Shown one piece after another: positions 8,490 to 13,337 of a stretch of DNA of 41,294 nt. The number at the start of each line of letters is the position of its first letter. Position 1 is the first letter of the stretch. Below the pieces are notes generated by a model. The model searched no databases. It was not told where the DNA came from and saw only the letters and a list, made by a program, of their open reading frames with translations. Source of the DNA: an uncultured Ruminococcus sp. (GTDB lineage: Bacteria > Bacillota > Clostridia > Oscillospirales > Ruminococcaceae); NCBI GenBank assembly GCA_947169885.1, contig CAMVRM010000028.1, positions 1-41,294 on the forward strand, in the 5' to 3' direction. Made by a program: the position numbers and the translations under genes.

Positions 8490-8786
8490 ATGACAACTAA
8501 TTTAAACAATAAAACTGCCGAAAAAAAACTAAACGGCGAACTTTCGCTCGATGAACTCAAAAATGTCAGCGGAGGCTGCAATATTTCGGAAAGCGGCAGC
8601 TACACAACGGTCACTTTAACTCGGGAAGAATACGAAAAGTTGCAGAGACTTATAAAAGATCCTGCCGCAGCAGAATTTTTGAAGCCTTATGGTCTGACCG
8701 CAGATGATCTTGCTATGACTATAACTCGTCCCACCGAGCAGATCAAAGATGTCTTACCGTGGCTTAAACTTCTGCCGCTTCTATGA
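8490..8786 (+). CDS. Double-glycine leader peptide precursor (bacteriocin/RiPP-like), orphan
   Basis: The 98-residue product begins with a 29-residue leader ending in LSLDELKNVSGG. This matches the double-glycine leader consensus recognised by C39-peptidase ABC transporters (Leu-Ser, then Glu-Leu, then Gly-Gly at positions -2/-1). Cleavage after Gly29 would release a 69-residue product starting with Cys30, the only cysteine. It is acidic to neutral and rich in Leu and Glu/Asp, ending in a hydrophobic WLKLLPLL. A good ribosome binding site (AAAGGGTGAT) and a terminator right after the gene show a self-contained unit. No C39 transporter, modification enzyme or immunity gene is in the window. 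The exported product could be a signalling peptide or bacteriocin-like protein; its role is unknown. Confidence 0.8.
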   Translation: MTTNLNNKTAEKKLNGELSLDELKNVSGGCNISESGSYTTVTLTREEYEKLQRLIKDPAAAEFLKPYGLTADDLAMTITRPTEQIKDVLPWLKLLPLL

Positions 8787-8800
8787 TTTGATCGACCAAT

Positions 8801-8834
8801 GCCATGACGCACTCAGCTGTGTCATGGCTTTTTT
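8801..8834 (+). terminator. Intrinsic terminator of the GG-leader peptide gene
   Basis: GCCATGAC (8801-8808) pairs with GTCATGGC (8821-8828), followed by six T. Confidence 0.85.
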
Positions 8835-8836
8835 GC

Positions 8837-8865
8837 TTGACTAATCACAAAATCTATGCTATACT
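8837..8865 (+). promoter_or_regulatory. Promoter of the HD-hydrolase/PHP operon
   Basis: TTGACT (8837-8842) and TATACT (8860-8865) with a 17-base spacer start only three bases after the preceding terminator T run. Confidence 0.85.
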
Positions 8866-8897
8866 ATATATTGATAAATTATTAAGGAGGTATCACC

Positions 8898-9464
8898 ATG
8901 ACACTTTTGGATCAGGCGATAATCTTTGCAGTCAAGGCTCACAGCGGTCAGAAACGCAAACAGAAAGGTCTGCCGTTCATCGTTCACCCCATGGAGGCGG
9001 CGGCTATCGCAAGTTCTCTCACTTCCGATGAAGAAGTTATTGCGGCGGCTGTTCTTCATGACACCGTTGAGGACACCGACACCACCGCCGAACAGCTGAA
9101 AGAATTTTTCGGCGAAAGAGTGGCGGCGCTCGTTGGTGCGGATTCCGAGAACAAACGTTCGGAACTGCCTGCCGCTCAGACATGGAAGATACGCAAGCAG
9201 GAGTCGCTCGAAGCCATGCGGAACGACCCCGACCCCGACTCAAAGATAATCGTGCTTGCCGACAAGCTCTCGAATATGCGCTCGATCTACGGTAACTGGA
9301 AAGTTATGGGAAATTCCGTCTGGAACGGCTTCAATCAGAAAGACCCCTCGGAACAGGCGTGGTATTACCGCTCGATAACCGATATTCTTTCGGAGCTGTC
9401 CGACACCGTTGCCTATCAGGAATACAAGCGGCTCGTTGACGAGATATTTGAGGGCGTGGAATAA
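8898..9464 (+). CDS. HD-domain hydrolase, small alarmone (ppGpp) hydrolase-like
   Basis: This 188-residue protein matches the hydrolase half of RelA/SpoT and the stand-alone MESH1/SAH enzymes that remove pyrophosphate from (p)ppGpp using Mn2+. The expected residues are visible in order: His in FIVHPMEAA, the HD pair and Glu-Asp in VLHDTVEDTDTT, and Asp in VLADKLSNMRSI. There is no synthetase, TGS or ACT domain, and the length fits a single-domain hydrolase. AAGGAGG precedes the ATG with normal spacing. The stop overlaps the next start as TAATG, so it is coupled to the PHP phosphatase gene. Whether the true substrate is an alarmone or another nucleotide cannot be told from sequence. Confidence 0.85.
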   Translation: MTLLDQAIIFAVKAHSGQKRKQKGLPFIVHPMEAAAIASSLTSDEEVIAAAVLHDTVEDTDTTAEQLKEFFGERVAALVGADSENKRSELPAAQTWKIRKQESLEAMRNDPDPDSKIIVLADKLSNMRSIYGNWKVMGNSVWNGFNQKDPSEQAWYYRSITDILSELSDTVAYQEYKRLVDEIFEGVE

Positions 9465-10303
9465 TGACGGCTGATCTTCACACTCACACGAACTACTCCC
9501 CCGATGCGAAGTCCTCGCCCGAGGAGATGTGCCGCCGTGCCGCCGAACTGGGGCTTAAATGGTACGCTGTCACCGACCACTGCGACTGCAACTTCTGGCT
9601 TCCCATTTCCGAACAAGACCGCAAAATAACGATCGACAAGGAAATGTACGGCTCTCGGGATTACGCTCAGGCGAGCATCTCGCACATCTCACGGCTGAAA
9701 GAGCAGTTCCCTTTCCTGCTGTGCGGCGTTGAACTGGGACAGCCTTTGCAGAATATCCCTGCCGCCGAAGTTATCCTTTCACGTCCCGAACTCGATTTTG
9801 TTATCGGCTCGCTCCACATGAACTCGGGGCGTGACGATTTCTACTGGCTCGATTACGGCAATATGACCCTCGCTGAGATCTACTCGCTCATGGAGGAATA
9901 CTTCTCCGAAATACTGGAAATGTGCCGCAAAGCCGATTTTGATGTGCTGGGGCATCTGACCTATCCGCTGAGATACATCACGGGTGAATACGGCATAACG
10001 CTCGAAATGGGGCGTTTTGATGACGTTATACGCAGTATATTCCGCACGCTTGCCGAGAACGGACACGGAATAGAGATAAACACCTCGGGGCTTCGTCAGA
10101 AGATAGGCAAAACGCTCCCCGACTTGGAGTATGTCAAGCTTTACCGTGAGTGCGGCGGCGAGATACTGACGATCGGTTCTGATGCACACAATTCGGGGGA
10201 CTTGGGCGCAGGGATAGAGTTCGGCGAGCAGACTGCCCGTGATGCAGGCTTTAAATACACCGCCGTTTTCCGTAACAGAAAGCCCGAATTTATAAAGCTG
10301 TAA
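9464..10303 (+). CDS. hisJ: PHP-domain phosphatase, HisJ-type histidinol-phosphatase family
   Basis: The 279-residue protein carries the PHP metal-binding signatures: DLHTHTNYSPD at the N-terminus, VTDHCD near residue 38, GSLHMN, LGHLTYP, EINTSGLR and a C-terminal GSDAHNSGDLG. This combination and length match the HisJ/HisK histidinol-phosphatase family, which converts histidinol phosphate to histidinol in histidine biosynthesis. No other his gene is adjacent, so another phosphoester substrate is possible. It is translationally coupled (TAATG) to the HD hydrolase. No plus-strand T-tailed hairpin follows directly; the first one is at 11527-11550, so this transcript may run into the next region antisense to the micro-ORF RNA. 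Confidence 0.85.
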   Translation: MTADLHTHTNYSPDAKSSPEEMCRRAAELGLKWYAVTDHCDCNFWLPISEQDRKITIDKEMYGSRDYAQASISHISRLKEQFPFLLCGVELGQPLQNIPAAEVILSRPELDFVIGSLHMNSGRDDFYWLDYGNMTLAEIYSLMEEYFSEILEMCRKADFDVLGHLTYPLRYITGEYGITLEMGRFDDVIRSIFRTLAENGHGIEINTSGLRQKIGKTLPDLEYVKLYRECGGEILTIGSDAHNSGDLGAGIEFGEQTARDAGFKYTAVFRNRKPEFIKL

Positions 10304-10306
10304 ACA

Positions 10307-10344
10307 CTAAAAAGCCCCGTGACCGAACGCCGATCACGGAGCTT
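10307..10344 (-). terminator. Minus-strand intrinsic terminator ending the micro-ORF transcript
   Basis: AAGCCCCGTGA (10312-10322) pairs with TCACGGAGCTT (10334-10344) with one mismatch. On the minus strand the stem is followed by five T (A run 10309-10313). No T run follows on the plus strand, so it is directional. Confidence 0.8.
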
Positions 10345-10353
10345 GTATCCGAA

Positions 10354-10362
10354 TTAAGCCAT
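10354..10362 (-). other. Two-codon micro-ORF (Met-Ala-stop)
   Basis: ATG GCT TAA lies 12 bases after AAAGG, a weaker spacing than the others in the array. It is the last micro-ORF before the terminator. Confidence 0.3.
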
Positions 10363-10400
10363 TGGAATAAACAACCTTTCAGTAGATTTTGAAAAGTAAC

Positions 10401-10409
10401 CTATCTCAT
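10401..10409 (-). other. Two-codon micro-ORF (Met-Arg-stop)
   Basis: ATG AGA TAG is preceded by AAAGGA nine bases upstream within the recurring AAAGGAACGAGTCCA context. Confidence 0.45.
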
Positions 10410-10440
10410 TGGACTCGTTCCTTTCGATATATTTTTGTCC

Positions 10441-10670
10441 TAATGTCAAGCTAAATTAGTCTTTGGACTCACCCTTTCCTGCTAAATATTCAGCCTCTTA
10501 CTTGTGAGCATTTTCATGATGCCTCACTCCTTTTCGGTAAATATCGCATACACTGTCATGCGCTCCGCAGTCTGTCTGTGCCGACCGTGACATTATCGGT
10601 CAGCCATGCACTGCGGTCATTCGCACCGTGCGCTTCATGGGTCAAGCTGTTTAAAGCTCGATATAGGTCA
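10441..10670 (-). repeat. Tandem RNA module, copy A
   Basis: This copy is about 230 bp and nearly identical over its first 120 bp to copy B (10671-10898). It contains one 11-codon micro-ORF, a CGCAT/ATGCG hairpin just upstream of the ribosome binding site, and a longer hairpin in which CCGCAGT pairs with ACTGCGG around the inner stem GACCG-loop-CGGTC. Confidence 0.75.
10482..10517 (-). CDS. Micro-ORF, MKMLTSKRLNI
   Basis: This 11-codon frame has AAGGAG nine bases upstream of its ATG. It is nearly identical to the micro-ORF at 10712-10747 (one residue, N versus D, differs) and sits in tandem module copy A. Confidence 0.45.
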   Translation of the reverse strand: MKMLTSKRLNI

Positions 10671-10898
10671 TAATGTCAAGCTAAAGTAACCTTTGGACTC
10701 ACCCTTTCCTGCTAAATATCCAGCCTCTTACTCGTGAGCATTTTCATATGCATCACTCCTTTTTCAGGTAAATATCGCATACACTGTCATGCGCCCGCAT
10801 CTGCCTTCGCTCCGACCGTGACATTCTCGGTCAGCCGACATCTGCGTTTCTCGCACCGTGCGCTTAGGGTAAGAGCGTTACCGCTCATTACAAAGTCA
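10671..10898 (-). repeat. Tandem RNA module, copy B
   Basis: This copy is about 228 bp and carries the second 11-codon micro-ORF. It has the hairpin GACCG-AGAATGTCA-CGGTC, a GAGCG-GTAA-CGCTC hairpin with a GNRA-type tetraloop near 10873-10886, and a CGCAT/ATGCG hairpin before the ribosome binding site. Confidence 0.75.
10712..10747 (-). CDS. Micro-ORF, MKMLTSKRLDI
   Basis: This 11-codon frame has AAGGAG eight bases upstream of the ATG. An in-frame ATG two codons earlier is too close to the ribosome binding site. It is a paralogue of the copy A peptide. Confidence 0.45.
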   Translation of the reverse strand: MKMLTSKRLDI

Positions 10899-11100
10899 TA
10901 ATGTCAAACTGAAATAACCTTTGGACTCACCCCTAACTCTTAGATATTCCGTCTTGAACCGGTACTCATTTTGATCATCAAGCACCACTCCGATCGTAAT
11001 ATTTTAAGGAAGCCTCTCGCCGCTCGTGCGCCTCTCTCTGAGCCTTTGCCCCGTGACATTATCGGGAACTGCTCCTGCACCGAGGGTGCGGCTTGAAGCA
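10899..11100 (-). repeat. Tandem RNA module, divergent copy C
   Basis: This copy shares the opening TAATGTCAA, the CCTTTGGACTCACCC motif and the general layout with copies A and B, but is diverged. Its central hairpin is CCCG-ATAATGTCA-CGGG: the loop is kept while the stem bases changed on both sides. It also has a GCACC-CTC-GGTGC hairpin, and GAGC/GCTC and GCCGC/GCGGC outer pairings. Confidence 0.6.
10940..10978 (-). CDS. Micro-ORF, MIKMSTGSRRNI
   Basis: This 12-codon frame has CGGAGTG with GGAG nine bases before the ATG. It occupies the same place in module C as the 11-codon frames in A and B, and shares the Lys-Met start and terminal Ile. Confidence 0.4.
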   Translation of the reverse strand: MIKMSTGSRRNI

Positions 11101-11121
11101 TTATGTTCAAAGTTCGAGCCT

Positions 11122-11178
11122 CTATCTCAGGCTATTGGCAAACCAGCCGATCAAAAAGTATAACATTACCATTTTCAT
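11122..11178 (-). CDS. Micro-ORF, hydrophobic 18-residue peptide
   Basis: MKMVMLYFLIGWFANSLR is the longest and most hydrophobic peptide of the array, with a core (VMLYFLIGWFA) that could insert in a membrane. AAAGGA lies eight bases upstream and overlaps the stop of the preceding micro-ORF. It aligns in position with the MKM-starting frames of modules A and B. Confidence 0.5.
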   Translation of the reverse strand: MKMVMLYFLIGWFANSLR

Positions 11179-11183
11179 AAAAA

Positions 11184-11222
11184 TCATCCTTTACGATAAA
11201 TGATATGTTTTGGATAGTACAT
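11184..11222 (-). CDS. Micro-ORF, MYYPKHIIYRKG
   Basis: This 12-codon frame has CAGGAG eight bases before the ATG. Its upstream sequence (GTCAGGAGTG, TTCCCATGTACTA) duplicates that of the Met-Tyr micro-ORF at 11324-11332, but here the frame stays open because TAA is replaced by TAT. Confidence 0.45.
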   Translation of the reverse strand: MYYPKHIIYRKG

Positions 11223-11241
11223 GGGAATCACTCCTGACTTT

Positions 11242-11274
11242 CTACGGGATCGTAAACCTCTTGAATGCTTTCAT
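11242..11274 (-). CDS. Micro-ORF, MKAFKRFTIP
   Basis: This basic 10-codon frame has GAAGGAG ten bases upstream of the ATG. Confidence 0.45.
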   Translation of the reverse strand: MKAFKRFTIP

Positions 11275-11323
11275 AGAGCAACAACTCCTTCACGATCTTG
11301 ATCTTGTCGGGGGAAAATTCTGC

Positions 11324-11332
11324 TTAGTACAT
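11324..11332 (-). other. Two-codon micro-ORF (Met-Tyr-stop)
   Basis: ATG TAC TAA lies eight bases after CAGGAG. The same ribosome-binding context is duplicated at 11220-11236. Confidence 0.45.
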
Positions 11333-11348
11333 GGGAAACACTCCTGAC

Positions 11349-11384
11349 TTATTTAATATCCGTTAGTTTAAAGAGGACTTTCAT
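11349..11384 (-). CDS. Micro-ORF, MKVLFKLTDIK
   Basis: This 11-codon frame has AAGGGAG nine bases before the ATG. A longer in-frame version of 25 codons from an ATG upstream lacks a ribosome binding site. Confidence 0.45.
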   Translation of the reverse strand: MKVLFKLTDIK

Positions 11385-11429
11385 AAGACCCCACTCCCTT
11401 ACGAATAGTTTTCTTAAAAAAGTCATTGA

Positions 11430-11438
11430 CTACTGCAT
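11430..11438 (-). other. Two-codon micro-ORF (Met-Gln-stop)
   Basis: ATG CAG TAG is eight bases after AAGGGAG, an optimal ribosome binding site for a frame that ends after two residues. Confidence 0.45.
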
Positions 11439-11454
11439 CGGTAACACTCCCTTG

Positions 11455-11490
11455 TCATGATTTATCAGGTCTGAACTTCCTTTCGATCAT
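11455..11490 (-). CDS. Micro-ORF, MIERKFRPDKS
   Basis: This 11-codon frame has AAGGA ten bases before the ATG, one of the weaker sites of the array. Confidence 0.35.
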   Translation of the reverse strand: MIERKFRPDKS

Positions 11491-11526
11491 GACTACCACA
11501 TCCTTGCTTCGGATATATTTTTCTTT

Positions 11527-11550
11527 ACGGTCAGCGACCGTTATTTTTTT
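11527..11550 (+). terminator. Plus-strand intrinsic terminator inside the micro-ORF region
   Basis: ACGGTC-AGC-GACCGT is followed by TATTTTTTT on the plus strand. No plus-strand gene precedes it closer than hisJ, which ends at 10303, so it may end hisJ read-through that is antisense to the micro-ORF RNA. On the minus strand it is a plain hairpin. Confidence 0.65.
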
Positions 11551-11757
11551 GAGAAGAGCCTGCGATCTGTGCCGCAGATTAAATTGTTATCAAGATGTTG
11601 TCTTGTCTTTTTAAAGCAGAGTACAAGCTGTAATATCGTTGTGTTAAGACCGTCGTAACTGAAACTCGCTTTGTCTTCGCTAATGATTTGAATCAGAGGG
11701 AAGCGGACTGCTCACATCATTCTGATGCCGTCCTGTTTACTTTAAGCCCTCGGTGAG

Positions 11758-11808
11758 TCAGACATCTGCGAGTTCCAGAGAACTCTGCTGAATTTCAGAT
11801 GCATCCAT
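11758..11808 (-). CDS. Micro-ORF, 16-residue acidic peptide
   Basis: MDASEIQQSSLELADV is the first micro-ORF of the predicted transcript. AAAGGAG lies eight bases upstream in the AAAGGAGCGAGTCCA context that recurs through the array. Confidence 0.5.
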   Translation of the reverse strand: MDASEIQQSSLELADV

Positions 11809-12026
11809 TGGACTCGCTCCTTTCGGTGGATTAACAGCTTTGCGGTGCGTCCCGAGCATTGTTAAGTCTGGCAGGGATCTGCCCGATCCGTCAGCTTCCG
11901 CTCGCTGCCGATATGCTATGAAAAGCTCCGACCCGATACAGCCGCCCCTCAGCCCTTCTGTAAGTTCCCACTCTCTTCAGGACCCTTGTGCTGTTCTTTT
12001 TAGGTGTTCTGCTTTTCTATGTTCTT

Positions 12027-12055
12027 AGTATACCACACTTCTTGTCGCTTGTCAA
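12027..12055 (-). promoter_or_regulatory. Promoter of the micro-ORF RNA
   Basis: On the minus strand TTGACA (12055-12050) and TATACT (12032-12027) are 17 bases apart. It is divergent from the DUF1292 promoter 70 bases away, with which it shares the bases AAGTGTGGTATA before and into the -10. Confidence 0.88.
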
Positions 12056-12124
12056 TAGATTTTCTCAAATTTTCTTAAAACATTTTGTGCAAATTTTTAT
12101 TCGACTTTTTGGTTATTTTTTTGC

Positions 12125-12153
12125 TTGACAACGGTTTGCAAGTGTGGTATAAT
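12125..12153 (+). promoter_or_regulatory. Promoter of the DUF1292 gene
   Basis: TTGACA (12125-12130) and TATAAT (12148-12153) with a 17-base spacer form a perfect consensus. The predicted transcript starts near 12160, leaving a leader of about 80 nt. Confidence 0.9.
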
Positions 12154-12238
12154 ATTCGTGAGCGGTATGGGATACCGCAGGAAAGGTAAAGGCGCAAGCC
12201 GGTGGTCGGTGGTGTTGCCTTACGGAAGGAGAATGCTC

Positions 12239-12559
12239 ATGTCTGATGAGATCATGAACGGAATGAACGAATACACCCCCGATATTTACACTCTGGAGGA
12301 CGATGAAGGCAACGAACAGGCTTTTGAACTGCTTGACGTTATGGAATATGAGGGCGAAAAGTACTTCGCACTTACTCCTTACTTCGATGACCCCGAGAAA
12401 CTGCTCGAATATGACGGCGAGGTCGTTATATTAAAGAGCGAGTTCGAGGGCGATGATGAGATGATGGTGACTATCGAGGACGATGCCGAATATGAACGTG
12501 TCGGTGCGGTGTTCATCGAAAGGCTCAGAGAAATGTATGATTTTGAGGACGAGGAATAA
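12239..12559 (+). CDS. DUF1292 family acidic protein
   Basis: The 106-residue, strongly acidic product matches the DUF1292 family common in Firmicutes: YTLEDDEGNEQAFELLDVM, then GEKYFALTPY and VVILKSEFEGDDE. Family members are small cytosolic proteins of unknown function, often found near ruvX and fur genes, which are not seen here. GGAAGGAG seven bases upstream supports the ATG at 12239. The ATG at 12233 is too close to the ribosome binding site, and the long open frame from 12125 starts inside the promoter. Confidence 0.85.
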   Translation: MSDEIMNGMNEYTPDIYTLEDDEGNEQAFELLDVMEYEGEKYFALTPYFDDPEKLLEYDGEVVILKSEFEGDDEMMVTIEDDAEYERVGAVFIERLREMYDFEDEE

Positions 12560-12576
12560 TTTCTCCTCAGTTCGCA

Positions 12577-12789
12577 TATACTATTATTAAGTAAATAAAG
12601 ACTGCGGTGTACGTTAGTAAGGGTTCAATTTAATCCAACACTTATGTAATCAGGGATTCGCACTCCGTAAGATAATGCAGACCTCCCGTTCGGCACCCCG
12701 TGCAAACGGCCGTGTAAAACCGAAACGGACGAAGGGAGCGTGATTCTTAAGGGTCGTCTTACCCGTCCTGCTTTTGCGGGTTTTATTTT
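12577..12789 (+). ncRNA. Structured RNA of about 200 nt, 6S-like candidate
   Basis: A -10-like TATACT (12577-12582) without a clear -35 is followed by a sequence rich in pairing, ending in an intrinsic terminator at 12761-12789. The ends pair (AAGAC 12598-12602 with GTCTT 12756-12760). GATTCGCACTC near 12655 pairs 9 of 11 with GAGCGTGATTC near 12736. CTCCCGTTCGG pairs with CCGAAACGG and GGGAG around a GCAC-CCC-GTGC apical hairpin. A side hairpin TTAGTAAG/CTTATGTAA lies near 12614-12652. A long, interrupted rod of about 190 nt is what 6S (SsrS) RNA looks like, but I cannot confirm the family; a regulatory leader for the next gene is the alternative. Confidence 0.5.
12761..12789 (+). terminator. 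Terminator of the structured RNA
   Basis: ACCCG (12761-12765) pairs with CGGGT (12777-12781), followed by TTTATTTT. Confidence 0.7.
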
Positions 12790-12835
12790 CCCTTACGACG
12801 GCATTGCGGTCTTTTTTTATTTAGGAGGTAGGCAG

Positions 12836-13291
12836 TTGGAATTTATCGTTGTGGTCGCAGTGATCGCCGTTATCATCCTGATACTGGGCGTGAGCATGAC
12901 AATGGTCGCAAAAGCACTGCTCGTTATTTCGGGGATCGTTCTGGTGCTTATGCTCGTGTTCTTTGCCGCGATGTCGGTCATGCTCCTTTTCTCAAAAAAG
13001 GCTGAGGGCGAATTTGACGGCTTTGAGAAAAAAGGCGAGGGCAGTTTTGAAACTGCATGGTACAAGCTGGGCGAGGAACGCCTGCCGAACATCTTCCCTG
13101 CCGAAAATTTCATGAGAAAACAAATATACCAAAGCGGTGTACATAAAATGCGCAGGCTGTCGCTCGGAAAGCGCAGTTTTGCGATCGACGATCACAGCAT
13201 TCTCATTATCCTTATGGGGCTGTGGCTCACGGGGCTTAGCACGGCGCTCGTTGTGTTCGTGATGAGAACGCTGGAATTGTATAATGTCTGA
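12836..13291 (+). CDS. Small membrane protein with TTG start, unknown
   Basis: The 151-residue product has two adjacent N-terminal membrane segments (about residues 2-20 and 25-50). A soluble loop of about 75 residues follows, then a third membrane segment near the C-terminus (ILIILMGLWLTGLSTALVVFVM). The start is assigned to TTG at 12836 because AGGAGG lies seven bases upstream. The longer open frame from 12740 would run through the terminator and the structured RNA. No family is recognised. The LRR gene follows after 46 bases and may be cotranscribed. Confidence 0.7.
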   Translation: MEFIVVVAVIAVIILILGVSMTMVAKALLVISGIVLVLMLVFFAAMSVMLLFSKKAEGEFDGFEKKGEGSFETAWYKLGEERLPNIFPAENFMRKQIYQSGVHKMRRLSLGKRSFAIDDHSILIILMGLWLTGLSTALVVFVMRTLELYNV

Positions 13292-13337
13292 AATATAAAC
13301 AGCAAAAAAAATAAACAACAAAGGAGGCGGAGACTAT

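Larger units (their letters stand above)
10307..12020 (-). ncRNA. Predicted ~1.7-kb minus-strand RNA carrying an array of micro-ORFs
   Basis: This stretch has no conventional gene on either strand, yet a perfect promoter (12055-12027) and a directional terminator (10344-10307) frame it on the minus strand. Within it, Shine-Dalgarno sequences of the AAGGAG/CAGGAG type recur and are mostly followed 8-10 nt later by ATG and a frame of 2-18 codons. Three to four tandem modules (period about 229 bp, starts at 10441, 10671, 10899 and, divergently, about 11101) contain hairpins with a constant loop ATAATGTCA. The motif GAGTCCAA recurs downstream of AAAGG at 10410, 10695, 10925 and 11810. I do not recognise a known RNA family. 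It could be a dual-function RNA, a regulatory leader array or a decayed peptide cluster. Confidence 0.6.

Noticed and set aside
11426-12028. Plus-strand open frames of 62 codons (11426-11614 and 11840-12028)
   Set aside because: No ribosome binding sites on that strand; one is interrupted by a plus-strand terminator and both overlap the minus-strand promoter-driven unit.
10304-12060. Known large ncRNAs (GOLLD, ROOL, OLE, RNase P, tmRNA) or a type I toxin-antitoxin cluster
   Set aside because: I see none of the signature motifs I know for these RNAs, and only one of the micro-peptides (11122-11178) is hydrophobic enough for a type I toxin. A covariance-model search would be decisive.
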